Shown: positions 8,857-20,071, numbered from the stretch's first letter. The stretch is DNA of 64,000 bases from Myxococcales bacterium (GCA_016794345.1 JAEUKE010000090.1:1-64000), one strand, 5' to 3'. Numbers and translations: made by a program. Notes: generated by a model not told the origin, from the sequence alone.

Positions 8857-9175
8857 CGCCAGCGCGCCCGTCAGGCTTCGCCGCCTCGCCCGTCTGAGGC
8901 CGGTCGAGGTCCCATGAAACGCCCGACCCTTCTCCGTTCCCAGCGCCACGCCGGACGTGCGGGGAAGGGTCGCCTGCTGCTCTCCGAGCTCGGTCGCGTC
9001 GCCGCATCGATGTGAGCCGCGCCGGCGGCTTCGCCGCGCGCGCGACCGCTCCGTCGATCCGGATCCGGCGGAGCCCTCGTGCGCTCGGCGTCCGGCGCGG
9101 CCCTCGCGTGCCAGCGTCGATCCGAGCCATTCGCGCTCGCTCCAACGGAGCGCGCGCATTTCGAAGAGCAGAATC
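8857..9175. other. 319-base gap without a convincing gene
   Basis: This stretch precedes the EF-G gene. It holds one possible 33-codon plus-strand reading frame, 8914-9015, beginning ATG AAA CGC behind GAGGT; its Arg-rich composition is what random high-GC sequence gives, so I do not annotate it as a gene. No terminator hairpin with a T-run, tRNA or riboswitch is evident. It presumably carries the promoter and leader of the EF-G gene. Confidence 0.4.
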
Positions 9176-11191
<2,016 letters not shown>

Positions 11192-11292
11192 CAGAAGGAC
11201 CTGCGGCGGGTCGACCCCGGTCGGCCCGCCGCGAGGGCCTGCTCATGGTCTGCTCGAGGAATCTCGAAGGGCGATCCAGCGTAGGGTCCCTC

Positions 11293-13302
11293 ATGGGACC
11301 GCGCGGCGGGCTGCTCTTCGTTTGCCTCGCTGCCTGCGGGCCGAGCACGCCCGCCGAGCCTGGTCCGAGCGCTGCTCCGAACGCGAGCGCAGCGCCCCGA
11401 GCGGAGTCGCCCGACGACGTGGTGGAGATAGCCGTCGGCTCCAGGCACAGCTGCCTGCGAACACGCGCGGGGAGCGTCGAGTGCTGGGGCTGGAACGACT
11501 ACGGTCAGCTCGGGGACGGATCGCTGGTGCCCCATTTCCGACCCGCGCCGGTTCGCGATCTCACCGACGCGGTCGACATCGCCGTCTTCGTCGACGGCAC
11601 GTGCGCCGCGCGGCGCGACGGGAGCGTCTGGTGCTGGGGGCGGCACGCGAGCTGGAACCCACCGCGCCCGTGGGAGAGCGAGCGAAAGGTGCCAGCGAAG
11701 ATCGACGGCCTCGCGGACGCCCTCGAGGTGCACCTCTCGTCGCGATCCGTCGTGGTCATGACCACGTCGAAGCACCTTCGAGCCTATCCGGGCGACAGCA
11801 AGCTCGGCCCGGTCCACGACGTCGCCGTTGGACCTTTCGCGACCTGTTGGCTCACGCCGGAGCGCGCCGTCTTCTGCCGCGGGGAGGTCCCGGATTCGGG
11901 GTTTCCCGCGGAAGGGCTCGAGATCGCCGCGGTCCGCGCGGAGCAGGCGGAGACGATCTTCATGCTGGGAGACGGCGCCTGCGCGCTGACGGCGACGAAG
12001 CAGCCGATCTGTTTCTCGCGCCGGGTGACGGATGGCGTCGTCGACGTCGAGCGGCCCCCGGTCGCCGGCGTTCGCGCGTTTGGCTCGACGCACACGCGCG
12101 CCTGCGCAGCGACCGGCGACGGACGATTGACCTGCTTTCGCGCAGGGACCGATCGAACCGTCACGGTGGTCGAGGGCGCGGGAGACGTAACCAGCGTCGC
12201 CCTCGACGAGCGCGTCGGGTGCGTCACCCGCGTCGACGGGACTGCGCACTGCTGGGGCAATGGTGAATGGGGGCAGCTCGGCGACGGCTCCGCGGCGAAG
12301 TCGGATACACCGATCGTGGTCCCGGGCCTGCCGCCGATCATCGAGATCGCCTCCACGAACAGCGAGCATTTCGCGCTGGCCGAAGACGGGAGGCTCTTCC
12401 ATTGGGGACTTCCCTGGTCCGCTTCGGACCGAGCCGGCAAGGCGGTCGGGGCGGCGGTCGAGGTCGTGCCCCCGGTGAGACACGTCTCGGCCTCCCGGCA
12501 CCTGGTCTGCGCCATGCTGAAGGACGGCGCCGTCTTTTGCCGCCGTGACGCCGAGGACGGCGCGAAGCCCGGCGCCACGTTCGCTCGGTGGACGGAGATG
12601 CCCACGCTGGCCGGCGCACGCGCGATCGTCGGAGTGGAGGTGAGCTTCCAGAAGCTGGACGGAGAGGCGCGGGCGTCGGACGACCTCGTCTACGCGATAG
12701 ACGCGAGCGCGGACCTCTGGGTCTTTCGCTCCGGCGCCCTCCCGGACGTGCCGCCGGTGAAGGTCGAAGGTGTTCGCGGTGTGACGAGCCTGGGCGTCGC
12801 GACGGACCACGCGTGTGCCGTCGTCTCGGGCAGCCGCGCGGTGTGCTGGCATCACAAGTTCCTCGCCGAGGTCGGCCTCGACGAGGGGCGCGCTTCGCCC
12901 TACCTCGTGCGCCCTTCGTTCCGGGATGTGGAGCGTGCAGAGGGCGCATGCCTCCTCCGGGCCGGAGGGAAGGCAGAATGCCACGGCATCAGCGTCGATG
13001 GGCTGAAGCTCATCGCGTCGGAGTCGCACGGCGGCACGCGCTGGCAGCGCGAGCTCTTCGGCGCCCATTGCATGGGCCACGGCAATGGCTCCTTCTCGTG
13101 TGGGTATGGGTCGATGTCTCAGCTGGGCAGCCAGCCGCTCGACGGCGCCACGGACGTCACGCTGGCGACCGACGCAGCGTGTGTGCTCCGCGGAGATCAC
13201 ACGGTCGCCTGCTGGGGTGACAACGCTCACTCGCGGCTGGGAATCGCCGGCACGTGGACTGCCGACCGCCCCGTTCCCGTCGTCCGTGCCGCGCGGCCCT
13301 GA
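11293..13302 (+). CDS. RCC1-repeat lipoprotein
   Basis: 669 residues from ATG 11293, chosen because it gives a short lipoprotein signal (GGLLFVCLAACGPS; Cys15). The body carries repeated RCC1 (alpha-tubulin suppressor) blades, recognisable from VECWGWNDYGQLGDGS, AHCWGNGEWGQLGDGS and VACWGDNAHSRLG; degenerate blades lie between. RCC1 repeats build seven-bladed propellers used for protein binding; in myxobacteria they occur in many exported lipoproteins of unknown partner. Numerous Cys in the blades (C-W-G) suggest disulphides or simply the family pattern. The 3' end overlaps the MFS gene on the other strand by 76 bases. Confidence 0.88.
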   Translation: MGPRGGLLFVCLAACGPSTPAEPGPSAAPNASAAPRAESPDDVVEIAVGSRHSCLRTRAGSVECWGWNDYGQLGDGSLVPHFRPAPVRDLTDAVDIAVFVDGTCAARRDGSVWCWGRHASWNPPRPWESERKVPAKIDGLADALEVHLSSRSVVVMTTSKHLRAYPGDSKLGPVHDVAVGPFATCWLTPERAVFCRGEVPDSGFPAEGLEIAAVRAEQAETIFMLGDGACALTATKQPICFSRRVTDGVVDVERPPVAGVRAFGSTHTRACAATGDGRLTCFRAGTDRTVTVVEGAGDVTSVALDERVGCVTRVDGTAHCWGNGEWGQLGDGSAAKSDTPIVVPGLPPIIEIASTNSEHFALAEDGRLFHWGLPWSASDRAGKAVGAAVEVVPPVRHVSASRHLVCAMLKDGAVFCRRDAEDGAKPGATFARWTEMPTLAGARAIVGVEVSFQKLDGEARASDDLVYAIDASADLWVFRSGALPDVPPVKVEGVRGVTSLGVATDHACAVVSGSRAVCWHHKFLAEVGLDEGRASPYLVRPSFRDVERAEGACLLRAGGKAECHGISVDGLKLIASESHGGTRWQRELFGAHCMGHGNGSFSCGYGSMSQLGSQPLDGATDVTLATDAACVLRGDHTVACWGDNAHSRLGIAGTWTADRPVPVVRAARP

Positions 13303-14507
13303 GCTCGCACGAAGAACCAGCTCAGCGCGGACGCGGTGACCACCAGGGCGCCGACGGTCCCGAGCGCGATGCCCGAATCGACGAGGAGCCCCGTGAGGAG
13401 GGCGCTGCCGCTCATCCCGAGCGTGAAGCCGAGCGCGTCGAGCGCCAGCAGCCGTCCGCGCATAGCCTCGTCGCTGCGCTGCTGGATCTCGGTCTGCGTG
13501 ATGACCCAGAGCGCGCCACCACCGGCCCCCCAGAGCAGGACCGAGCCGATCGCCGAGGATGGACCGCCGACGCACGCGATGCCGATTGCTCCGACGAACG
13601 CGGCGAGCGCGCAAGCATGCGCGACGAGGGCGGGCGCGTAACCCCTCGCGACGAGGCCACGCGAGACGAGGGGGCCGACGCCGGTCCCGACGCCTCGAAT
13701 GGCCTGAAGCGCGCCGAGCGTGGCCGCCGCGCCGCCCGCAAATGGCAGCGCCTCCGCGCCGAGGTTCAGCGCGATCCAAGCCGCGCCGCCCGCAACCGCG
13801 GGCGGTGTCTTGCCGAAGACGGCTGCGCGCAGATCACGCCGCTTCGTGGCGACGAGCGCAACCCGCAGATCGGCGATAGCCGTCTGGAGCACGCGACCGC
13901 CGGCGGGTTGGGCGTCCGTCCTGGGCGGAGCGAGCGAGGGCAGGCCGCGGAACAGGGCGCTGGCCACGAAAAACGTCACGGCGTCGATCGCGAGCGCTGC
14001 GGGCGCGCCGATCTCCGTCGCCACGCCGCCGAGCCCCATTCCGACGACAAACGTGAGGCTCCAGGTCGCAGCGCCGAGCGCGTTCGCCGTCGCGAGCTCA
14101 CCGCGGCCGACGAGGCTGGGCATCGCCGCGCCCAGCGCAGGCTCTCGGAGCGAAGCCATCGACGAGCGCAAGAAGAGCAGCGCCTGCAGGGTCACGAGCG
14201 ACCCGCCGGCGGCCGCCAGCGTCATTCCCGCGGTGAGGACACCCTCGGCCAGGTTGCCGAACACGAGCAGCGCGCGGCGATCGAATCGATCGGCGAGCCA
14301 GCCGGCGACGGGCGCCAGCAGCGCCTGAGGCAGGAGGTGCGCGGCGAGAACGGTGGCGAGCGCGAGCCCGCCGGCCTCCGGCGCCGACCGCGCGGCCACG
14401 ATGCTGACCGCGACCATGCTGAACCAATCCCCGGTCGCGGACACGAGCTCGGCGGCCCAGAGGCGACGGTAAGCGGGGCGGGTGCGCAGGAGCGCGAGGT
14501 AACCCAT
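13227..14507 (-). CDS. MFS transporter
   Basis: 426 residues from ATG 14507, with about twelve hydrophobic segments. The family loop between helices 2 and 3 is present as VAGWLADRFDRRALLV (about 67-82), and the start AYRRLWAAELVSATGDWFSMVA is typical of the MFS_3/enterobactin-exporter-like (EntS) branch. The repeat of the loop in the second half is weak. This branch exports hydrophobic compounds or drugs by proton antiport; the substrate is unknown. The hydrophilic C-terminal 20 residues overlap the RCC1 gene tail-to-tail. Confidence 0.85.
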   Translation of the reverse strand: MGYLALLRTRPAYRRLWAAELVSATGDWFSMVAVSIVAARSAPEAGGLALATVLAAHLLPQALLAPVAGWLADRFDRRALLVFGNLAEGVLTAGMTLAAAGGSLVTLQALLFLRSSMASLREPALGAAMPSLVGRGELATANALGAATWSLTFVVGMGLGGVATEIGAPAALAIDAVTFFVASALFRGLPSLAPPRTDAQPAGGRVLQTAIADLRVALVATKRRDLRAAVFGKTPPAVAGGAAWIALNLGAEALPFAGGAAATLGALQAIRGVGTGVGPLVSRGLVARGYAPALVAHACALAAFVGAIGIACVGGPSSAIGSVLLWGAGGGALWVITQTEIQQRSDEAMRGRLLALDALGFTLGMSGSALLTGLLVDSGIALGTVGALVVTASALSWFFVRAQGRAARTTGTGRSAVHVPAIPSRE

Positions 14508-14662
14508 GGGATCAAGCTAAGCCCGGTGCTCCAGTAAGATGGCGAGTGTGACAATGGCTTGGCAAGAGACCACCGTACTGACGCGCCCGTTCCTCGAGCA
14601 GCGCGACGCCCTGGTGGCGCGAATCTCTTGTTCGCTTTCGAGTGACGCGGTACGAGGCGGGG

Positions 14663-15259
14663 ATGGTTGCGGCCTCGAATCAGTTGCCTCGCGCCGTGCT
14701 CCTACTCGTCGCCGGCTGCGCGCCGGCCGCGCGTTCCGAGCTCCCGAGCCTCGCGGAGCCCTCCGCGACCGCGGTGGTCTCCGCCGGTCCGGCCGCGCCG
14801 GCAGCCCAACGAGCCGCGGACGAGCCGGACGCGGGAGGCGTGCGAGGGACGTTCCGCGGGCAAAGCTTCCAGTCGAAGGTCGCGCTCGCGCGGCGTGACG
14901 CAAGAGACGCGGCCGGGGGATTCTCGGTCTGGATCTTCGATGCCGACGCCACGTGTGACAACCTCGGCGATCCGATGGCCAACTCGTCCATCACCGTTCG
15001 GAAGCTGCCGGCCGACACGCGTTTCCTCTCCGCGCACGTGCCGTGGCAGACGGGCGCAAAGCTGGAGGTAGCGGACTACAACGCCGGCTTCCACTACGTC
15101 GACGGCGATGGAAATGAGCTTGGCGGCGGCGCACAGTCAGGGGTCATCGAGGTCATCGAAGCCGCGACGGACCCGGGCGCCAAGGCGAAGGTCCGCGTCG
15201 CGGTCAAAGGGAAGGACAGCGATCTGTCCGGCACGCTCGAGCTCACCGTCTGCCCCTGA
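14663..15259 (+). CDS. Small lipoprotein
   Basis: 198 residues from ATG 14663, preceded by GAGGCGGGG; a GTG at 14642 is possible but would bury the signal. Lipobox AVLLLVAGCAPA (Cys18) followed by an Ala/Ser/Pro linker. The domain (from about residue 65) starts GTFRGQSFQSKVALARR and looks like a small beta-sandwich: FSVWIFDADATCDNL, then RFLSAHVPW, and the ending SGTLELTVCP, so two Cys could bridge the start and end of the fold. Similar small beta-sandwich lipoproteins are common in Polyangiales, without known function. Confidence 0.72.
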   Translation: MVAASNQLPRAVLLLVAGCAPAARSELPSLAEPSATAVVSAGPAAPAAQRAADEPDAGGVRGTFRGQSFQSKVALARRDARDAAGGFSVWIFDADATCDNLGDPMANSSITVRKLPADTRFLSAHVPWQTGAKLEVADYNAGFHYVDGDGNELGGGAQSGVIEVIEAATDPGAKAKVRVAVKGKDSDLSGTLELTVCP

Positions 15260-15273
15260 GGCGCGGGACCAGC

Positions 15274-16014
15274 TCAGCCAGGGAGCGCCGCGTCGGGGTC
15301 GCCGCCGACCGAGCGAAGGTACTCGTCGTAGACCGGGATGCGAGGAGCCGTGCGCGCGACCTCCACCAGGGCGCGCACCGCCGGCGCGTCGTCGAGCGAC
15401 GCGGCGTACGCCTCCAGGCTGGGCGGAAGCGCAACGCCATAGGTCCGGAAGCGCGTGCGCATCGGGTAGTACAGGCAATCGGCGATCGAGAAGCGGCCGA
15501 AGAGGAACGGGCCGCCCGAGCGCTGCAGCGCGTCCTCCCAGAGCTCGAAGACGCGGGCGATCTCCGCGTTGGTCGCGGCGTCGAGCTTCATGCCCTGCAC
15601 GCGCCCGAAGAGGTGACAGGAGAGGTGGGTGCGGATGTTGGCGAACCCCGTGAGCATCTCACACGAGACCGCGCGGGCCCGAGCCCGAGCCAGTGAGTCC
15701 GCGGGCCAGAGGTGTGCGGCGGGGAACGCCTCGTTCGCCCATTCGCAGATCGCAAGCGACTCGTGGATCGCGGTGTCGCCCACGTGGAGCACCGGAAAGA
15801 GCCCTGTCACGCTCCCGGCCTTGCGCCGCGCCGCGAGCTTCTCGCCAGTCTTCTCTTGCGCCGCGTCCATCGGGTCGTTGGGGTTTCGCTTGCTCAGGTC
15901 CGTCTCCACGGTCTCGACGGAGACGTCCGCGCCCGCGTGTTTCAGCGCGAGCCAGGGGCGCATCGACCAGGACGAATAGCGGAGACTGAGGACGCAGAGG
16001 CGCAGGGGAGCCAT
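15274..16014 (-). CDS. Glutathione S-transferase family protein
   Basis: 246 residues from ATG 16014. The thioredoxin-like N-terminal domain starts LRLCVLSLRYSSWSMRPWLALKH, with the S-x-W-S-x-R-P-W motif of bacterial GSTs; SSW holds the likely catalytic Ser. The cis-Pro region (FPVLHVGDTAIHESLAICEW, about 66-85) carries the E-S glutathione-contact pair. The helical C-terminal domain contains FLFGRFSIADCLYYPMRTRF, the N-capping/hydrophobic staple region (xFSIADC) of GSTs. An insertion (NPNDPMDAAQEKTGEKL) occurs between the first halves. Likely conjugates or reduces small electrophiles in the cytoplasm. Divergent from the GNAT gene at 16061 with 46 bases between starts. Confidence 0.9.
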   Translation of the reverse strand: MAPLRLCVLSLRYSSWSMRPWLALKHAGADVSVETVETDLSKRNPNDPMDAAQEKTGEKLAARRKAGSVTGLFPVLHVGDTAIHESLAICEWANEAFPAAHLWPADSLARARARAVSCEMLTGFANIRTHLSCHLFGRVQGMKLDAATNAEIARVFELWEDALQRSGGPFLFGRFSIADCLYYPMRTRFRTYGVALPPSLEAYAASLDDAPAVRALVEVARTAPRIPVYDEYLRSVGGDPDAALPG

Positions 16015-16060
16015 GGGTCCTCTGCTAGCACGGTTGCGCGACCGACCACCGGCACAGATC

Positions 16061-16609
16061 ATGGCCGATGCCGTGCAGCTCAGCCCCCGACTCGACATCC
16101 AGCTGGTCCGCCCTTCGGAGAGATTCCGGGAGAGCTTCTTGCGCGCGCTCGAGGAGCTTCGCGAAGAGGGCCTGCCCTGGTGGTCCGGAGACGACCTGGC
16201 GCTCGCCGAGCGGGATTTCTCGGCGTTCGTGACCAAGAGGCTCGCGGAGGCGAGCCCGAGCGGTGCGGCGCCGCCGAAGACACACCTCTGGGCGGTGGCG
16301 GAGGAGCGATTCGTCGGGCGCATCGCCATCTTTCACGAGCTGAACGACGCGCTGCGCACGTCGGGCGGGCACATCGGGTACGACACGGTGCCGTCGTTCC
16401 GGGGGCGCGGCGTGGCCACCGGGATGCTGCGGCTCGCCCTGCCGGTCGCGCGCGATCTCGGGCTGACCGAGGTACTCCTGACGTGTGACGACAACAACGC
16501 GGCTTCGATCCGCACCATCGAGAAGTGTGGCGGCGCGTTGCGGGAGACGCGGGTCCTCGATCCGAATCGACCGGCGAAGCGCTACTACGTCATCACGCTG
16601 GAGCCGTGA
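16061..16609 (+). CDS. GNAT acetyltransferase, RimJ/RimL type
   Basis: 182 residues from ATG 16061; an in-frame ATG at 16013 would run back into the divergent GST start. The acetyl-CoA loop is clear in VPSFRGRGVATGMLRLAL (R-G-R-G-V-A-T, about residues 109-115), followed by LGLTEVLLTCDDNNAASIRTIEKCGG, the C-terminal strand and helix typical of RimJ/RimL and related GNATs. The YGYDTV-like strand IGYDTVPS precedes the loop. It probably acetylates an amine of a protein N-terminus, antibiotic or metabolite. The next gene begins four bases after its stop, suggesting an operon. Confidence 0.88.
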   Translation: MADAVQLSPRLDIQLVRPSERFRESFLRALEELREEGLPWWSGDDLALAERDFSAFVTKRLAEASPSGAAPPKTHLWAVAEERFVGRIAIFHELNDALRTSGGHIGYDTVPSFRGRGVATGMLRLALPVARDLGLTEVLLTCDDNNAASIRTIEKCGGALRETRVLDPNRPAKRYYVITLEP

Positions 16610-16613
16610 GCGA

Positions 16614-17144
16614 ATGGAACGGCTACTCGTCATCCTCGACCTGGACGAGACGCTCGTACACGTCCCGGACTGGCCGCTCGGGCGGCGCGCTGATTTCCAC
16701 GTCCTCGGACACCCCGGCTATCGCCGCCCGCACCTCGAGGCGTTCCTGTCGGAGCTGCGAGATCGATATGAGGTCGCAGTCTGGACCGCCGCCCGACGCG
16801 ACTACGCAGAAGAGGTCGTCACCGCCATCTGCCCCTGGCGGTCGGAGCTCGCGTTCGTCTGGTCCGGCGAAGATTGCGTCGAGCACCTGGACGGCGAGGG
16901 CGGCGGGTGGAGCGCCGTGAAGGACGTGCGCCGGGTCCGGGAGCGGGGCTACGACCTCGGTCGCGTGGTCATGGTGGACGACTCCCCCGAGAAGCACCCG
17001 CACGGCCGCGAGAACCTGATCCCCATCGCCCCGTTCCTCGGCGACGGCGCGGACGCCGAGCTTCCGGCTGTCGCCGCCCTCCTTCGCTCGCTCTCGGCGG
17101 AGCCCGACGTCTGCGCCGCCTCGAGACGACTCCGTCGGGGCTAA
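16614..17144 (+). CDS. FCP1/NLI-interacting-factor-like HAD phosphatase
   Basis: 176 residues from ATG 16614, immediately after the acetyltransferase. The FCP1/SCP signature is at the start: LDLDETLVH (DxDxT at residues 9-13, Asp9 nucleophile and Asp11 acid/base). Then RPHLEAFLSEL, YEVAVWTAARRDYAEEVV (motif II Thr) and VVMVDDSPEKHPHGRENLI, the DDSP motif III, all as in the NIF/FCP1 family. In eukaryotes these act on the RNA polymerase II tail; bacterial members act on unknown phospho-substrates. Length fits a catalytic domain alone. Its stop overlaps the converging protease gene by four bases. Confidence 0.9.
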   Translation: MERLLVILDLDETLVHVPDWPLGRRADFHVLGHPGYRRPHLEAFLSELRDRYEVAVWTAARRDYAEEVVTAICPWRSELAFVWSGEDCVEHLDGEGGGWSAVKDVRRVRERGYDLGRVVMVDDSPEKHPHGRENLIPIAPFLGDGADAELPAVAALLRSLSAEPDVCAASRRLRRG

Positions 17145-18322
17145 CGGAGTGACCGGGTCGTTCGCCGCCTTCGGAGCAACAAGCCGAGCGCGACGAGCCA
17201 GGCCGGAGAACGCGGCGCCGGCTCGGTGCCCGGGAGCGCGCACCCGCAGCCGCTGTCGATGACAAGCGGGTCATCATCCTCGTCGGCGTCGTCCTCCTCG
17301 TCGCCGCCAGCGCCTCCGGCGCCTCCGCTGCCGCCGTCCCCGGTGGAGCAGTCGGGGTCGGCTTCACACGCGGCGACGCACTCGCCGTCCGCGACGCACA
17401 CCGGGCAGTCCGGGTCGGGAGCGGGGCAATCCGTCGCGCAGACGCCGTTCGCGGCGCAGGCCGGATCACAATCGGGATCGGTGGCGACGGCGGGGCAAGC
17501 GGTGGTGCAGAAGCCGTCGCCGGCGCAGGGACAGTCGGGATCGGGCGCCGCGCAGCCGGAGGCGCACGACCCGTCCGCGTCGCAGGAGCCGCCCTTGTCG
17601 ATGAAGGGCTGGATGAACTCCTCGAGGTGGGCGTCGACGCGCTCGTCCAGCATGAAGGACTGGCAGTCGCTCCGGGTGTGGATCCCGACGAGCTTCTCGA
17701 CGCCGTTGTCCAGGAAGAGCGCCGTTCCGCCGGAGTCGCCGTTGCACGTCCCGGAGGGGTCGACCGGCATCGAGAAGATCTTGCTCCCGATCTGGTCGAT
17801 GGTGGCCTGCGTCACGCGCTTCACGCCGGAGCCGGTACCGCCGGCCGACGTGATGCCGAAGCCGACGAGCGTGATCGTGGACCCCGGCGGCGGCAGGGTG
17901 CCCATGGGGATCGGCGCGACGGGCGCGGGGGACGCGAGCCGAAGCACCGACACGTCGTCGTCGGCGTCGGGGTCGTCGAGGAACCAGTCCGGCTTGTACT
18001 CCGCCTCGACGACGTCGATGAACGTGCCGCCTTGCCCGACGACGTTGCCGAAGAAGACCTGCGCGAGCGTGCCCGGCGAGACCCCGGTGCTCGGGTGGAT
18101 GCAGTGAGCTGCCGAGACGACGACGGTCGGCGTGACGAGCGTGCCGGTGCAGAACTGCTGCCCCTGGATGGTGAGCGCGACGACGCCGGGGTGCCCCGTG
18201 TCGAGCTCGCCGTTTACGATCGGCGCTTCGGCCGAAGCGACCGGCTCGGCCGAAGGAGGCTCTTCGACCTGGCATGCGAAGGACAGAGAAGAGAGCGCGG
18301 CGAAGAGAAGGGGACGACGCAT
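17141..18322 (-). CDS. Trypsin-like secreted serine protease with Cys-rich stalk and MYXO-CTERM tail
   Basis: 393 residues from ATG 18322 (a GTG at 18331 adds three residues). Lipoprotein-like signal (LSSLSFACQ; Cys17). Mature trypsin fold begins IVNGELDTGHPGVVAL; triad His73 (VSAAHC), Asp123 (DDDVSVLRL) and Ser197 (CNGDSGG). After the protease, about residues 240-330 form a Cys/Asp/Pro-rich stalk with repeated CxxDGxCxxxC and PDPDCP units, then an acidic Gly/Asp linker and a C-terminal GCGCALPG, hydrophobic helix and RRRR, the MYXO-CTERM signal read by myxosortase. The natural N-terminus IVNG implies zymogen activation, but the cleavage site follows an Ala-rich propeptide with no Arg/Lys, so the activator is not trypsin-like. 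Confidence 0.9.
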   Translation of the reverse strand: MRRPLLFAALSSLSFACQVEEPPSAEPVASAEAPIVNGELDTGHPGVVALTIQGQQFCTGTLVTPTVVVSAAHCIHPSTGVSPGTLAQVFFGNVVGQGGTFIDVVEAEYKPDWFLDDPDADDDVSVLRLASPAPVAPIPMGTLPPPGSTITLVGFGITSAGGTGSGVKRVTQATIDQIGSKIFSMPVDPSGTCNGDSGGTALFLDNGVEKLVGIHTRSDCQSFMLDERVDAHLEEFIQPFIDKGGSCDADGSCASGCAAPDPDCPCAGDGFCTTACPAVATDPDCDPACAANGVCATDCPAPDPDCPVCVADGECVAACEADPDCSTGDGGSGGAGGAGGDEEDDADEDDDPLVIDSGCGCALPGTEPAPRSPAWLVALGLLLRRRRTTRSLR

Positions 18323-18391
18323 CGGAGCCACTTGGGTGCCTGATTCTGGAGGATGTTCGCCAGCAGCGGTCGTGTCTCGACGCGGCTGAGA

Positions 18392-19390
18392 TCAAGTTTG
18401 ATCCTGGCGAGGACGACCGCGCAGGCGGAAGCCGAGCCCCGCGGCGAGGAGCAACCAGCGCCACACCTCCATCGCGCTCGGCACGCCGACACGTGTCGTC
18501 GAGCACGACCCCTCGGGTTGGTCGGACGCGCACTCGGGGGAGAAGCCGTGGCGAGGGAATGGGTTGCAGGCGGCGTCGATGGCGGACGGCGGATACAGCG
18601 CGCAGACGGCGGCGACGTCGTCGGGCGTGAGAGCGCGGAGCTCGATCGCTTGGTCCGGAGTCGTCGCGGGGATCATGACGGCGGCGGATCCCTCGGTGTG
18701 GGCGAGCCCCAGGAAGTGGCCCGTCTCATGGGTGAGGACACCGAGCAGATCGTACCGAAACGGATCGGCGTCGGTCATGGCGTCCGTCGTGAACGCGTGT
18801 GCGCTCGAGTTGATCTCGATGTCCGCGTCGACGACCTCGCCGGACTCAAGGTCGTAGCTCAGCGTGGTGAGCGCGATCTCACCGTCGCCGTTGCCGTTCA
18901 CGCGGTTCGGCCACTCGTCCTCGCGGAACACGACGATGTTGGCGTTCCCCGCGTGCTCTTCAGCGGGGTAGTAGTCGGTCGCGTCGCAGGGGACGACGCC
19001 CATGTCGTAGACGTAGAGACCCGGTCGTCCGCCACCGGGGCACTCCGCGGTGGTCCAGCTCTCGAATGCGCGCTGCAGCAGCCCGGCGACCTCCTCCGCG
19101 CCGAGGTTCGTCTTCTCCGAGCCGGCATCGTTCACGGAGAAACCCGTGCACCCGTCGGTCCAGCGGATGAGCTTGCAGTCGAGCGGCGGCGCGACCGAAT
19201 CGCAGAGCTTGCAGCTGAGCTCGCCGTCCTCTTTGAGCGCACAGAGGACGCCGTCGCGCGAGCAGCCGGCCTGACCTCCGCAGAAGGCTTCGTCGCAGGA
19301 GACCTGCAAACAATACGCAGCCGCGACGGGGCCGTGCGTGACGATGCCGAGCACCGTCCCCGCGAGAACCAACGCTCGGCGACGACCCAC
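18392..19390 (-). CDS. Matrixin-family zinc metalloprotease
   Basis: 332 residues from GTG 19390, chosen because it directly precedes the signal peptide (RRRALVLAGTVLGIVTHGPVAAA); a TTG at 19444 is an alternative. A Cys-rich N-terminal module (about 25-65) precedes the catalytic part. The extended zinc motif HETGHFLGLAH spans residues 221-231 (His221, Glu222, His225, His231) and the Met-turn follows at AAVMIP, defining a metzincin of the matrixin (M10) type. The C-terminus has CASDQPEGSC then a single hydrophobic segment and Arg, a weak MYXO-CTERM. Secreted, probably degrading proteins outside the cell. Same strand and 69 bases upstream of the trypsin-like gene. Confidence 0.88.
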   Translation of the reverse strand: MGRRRALVLAGTVLGIVTHGPVAAAYCLQVSCDEAFCGGQAGCSRDGVLCALKEDGELSCKLCDSVAPPLDCKLIRWTDGCTGFSVNDAGSEKTNLGAEEVAGLLQRAFESWTTAECPGGGRPGLYVYDMGVVPCDATDYYPAEEHAGNANIVVFREDEWPNRVNGNGDGEIALTTLSYDLESGEVVDADIEINSSAHAFTTDAMTDADPFRYDLLGVLTHETGHFLGLAHTEGSAAVMIPATTPDQAIELRALTPDDVAAVCALYPPSAIDAACNPFPRHGFSPECASDQPEGSCSTTRVGVPSAMEVWRWLLLAAGLGFRLRGRPRQDQT

Positions 19391-19453
19391 GTCGAAAGTA
19401 GACTCGAGCGCTCGGCCGACGCCAAGTCCGACCGACGAACGCAACGCGTCCGA

Positions 19454-20059
19454 TCAGTGCCGTTCGCGGGTCGCCGCCGACCGAAAGAGCCGCGTGAGCC
19501 CCATTGCCGCGAGATCTTCGGGCATCGAGCCGACCGCGGCGGGGAGCTGGTTCTGGCCGGCGAGCGAGGCGAGGCCATGGAGGAACGACCAGACGACGCT
19601 GCCGAAGCGGCGCGCCTCGACGACGTCCGTGATGCCGGCGTCGAGCGCGAGGTGCTTCAGCACCTGGAAGGTCGCGTCCGCCGCCCTCTGCAGATCCGGA
19701 GAGCGGCTCTTGCTGAGCTCCGGCCCGAACATGACCGCCAGATGCCCCGGACGTGCGTGTGCGAACCGCAGGTACGCGAGGCCGGTCGCGACGAACCGTG
19801 CCTCCGGGTCCTTCACCTTCTCGCGGGCGGCGCGGAGCTCCCGGCCGAGCTCCCCGAACCCCTCCTCCGCGAGGGCCGTGAGGATGGCCGCCTTGTCCCG
19901 GAAGTGACGGTAGGGGGCGTTGTGGCTGACCCCGGCTCGCCGGGCGGCCTCCCGGACGGTCACCGGACCCGTACCGCCGTGCTCCGCGACGATGGCGAGG
20001 GATGCGTCGAGAAGAGCGCGCCGGAGGTTGCCGTGGTGGTAGGGGCTCGCGGTTTCCAT
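19454..20059 (-). CDS. TetR family transcriptional regulator
   Basis: 201 residues from ATG 20059; the alternative upstream start would extend into the operator. The N-terminal helix-turn-helix is clear: LRRALLDASLAIVAEHG, then VTVREAARRAGVSHNAPYRHFRDKAAILTALAEEGF (recognition helix VSHNAPYRHF). The C-terminal half contains ARFVATGLAYLRFAHARPGHLAVMFG, a TetR_C_13-type ligand/dimer region (WHG family). Represses by binding a palindrome until a ligand is bound. A perfect 7-base inverted repeat lies just 13 bases upstream of the start (20072-20091), so autoregulation is likely. Neighbours in the same direction are a methyltransferase upstream and the two proteases downstream. Confidence 0.92.
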   Translation of the reverse strand: METASPYHHGNLRRALLDASLAIVAEHGGTGPVTVREAARRAGVSHNAPYRHFRDKAAILTALAEEGFGELGRELRAAREKVKDPEARFVATGLAYLRFAHARPGHLAVMFGPELSKSRSPDLQRAADATFQVLKHLALDAGITDVVEARRFGSVVWSFLHGLASLAGQNQLPAAVGSMPEDLAAMGLTRLFRSAATRERH

Positions 20060-20071
20060 GGGAATCACCGC

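Noticed and set aside
8914..9015. 33-codon reading frame before EF-G
   Set aside because: Arg-rich and without conserved features; the GAGGT could be chance. A leader peptide cannot be excluded.
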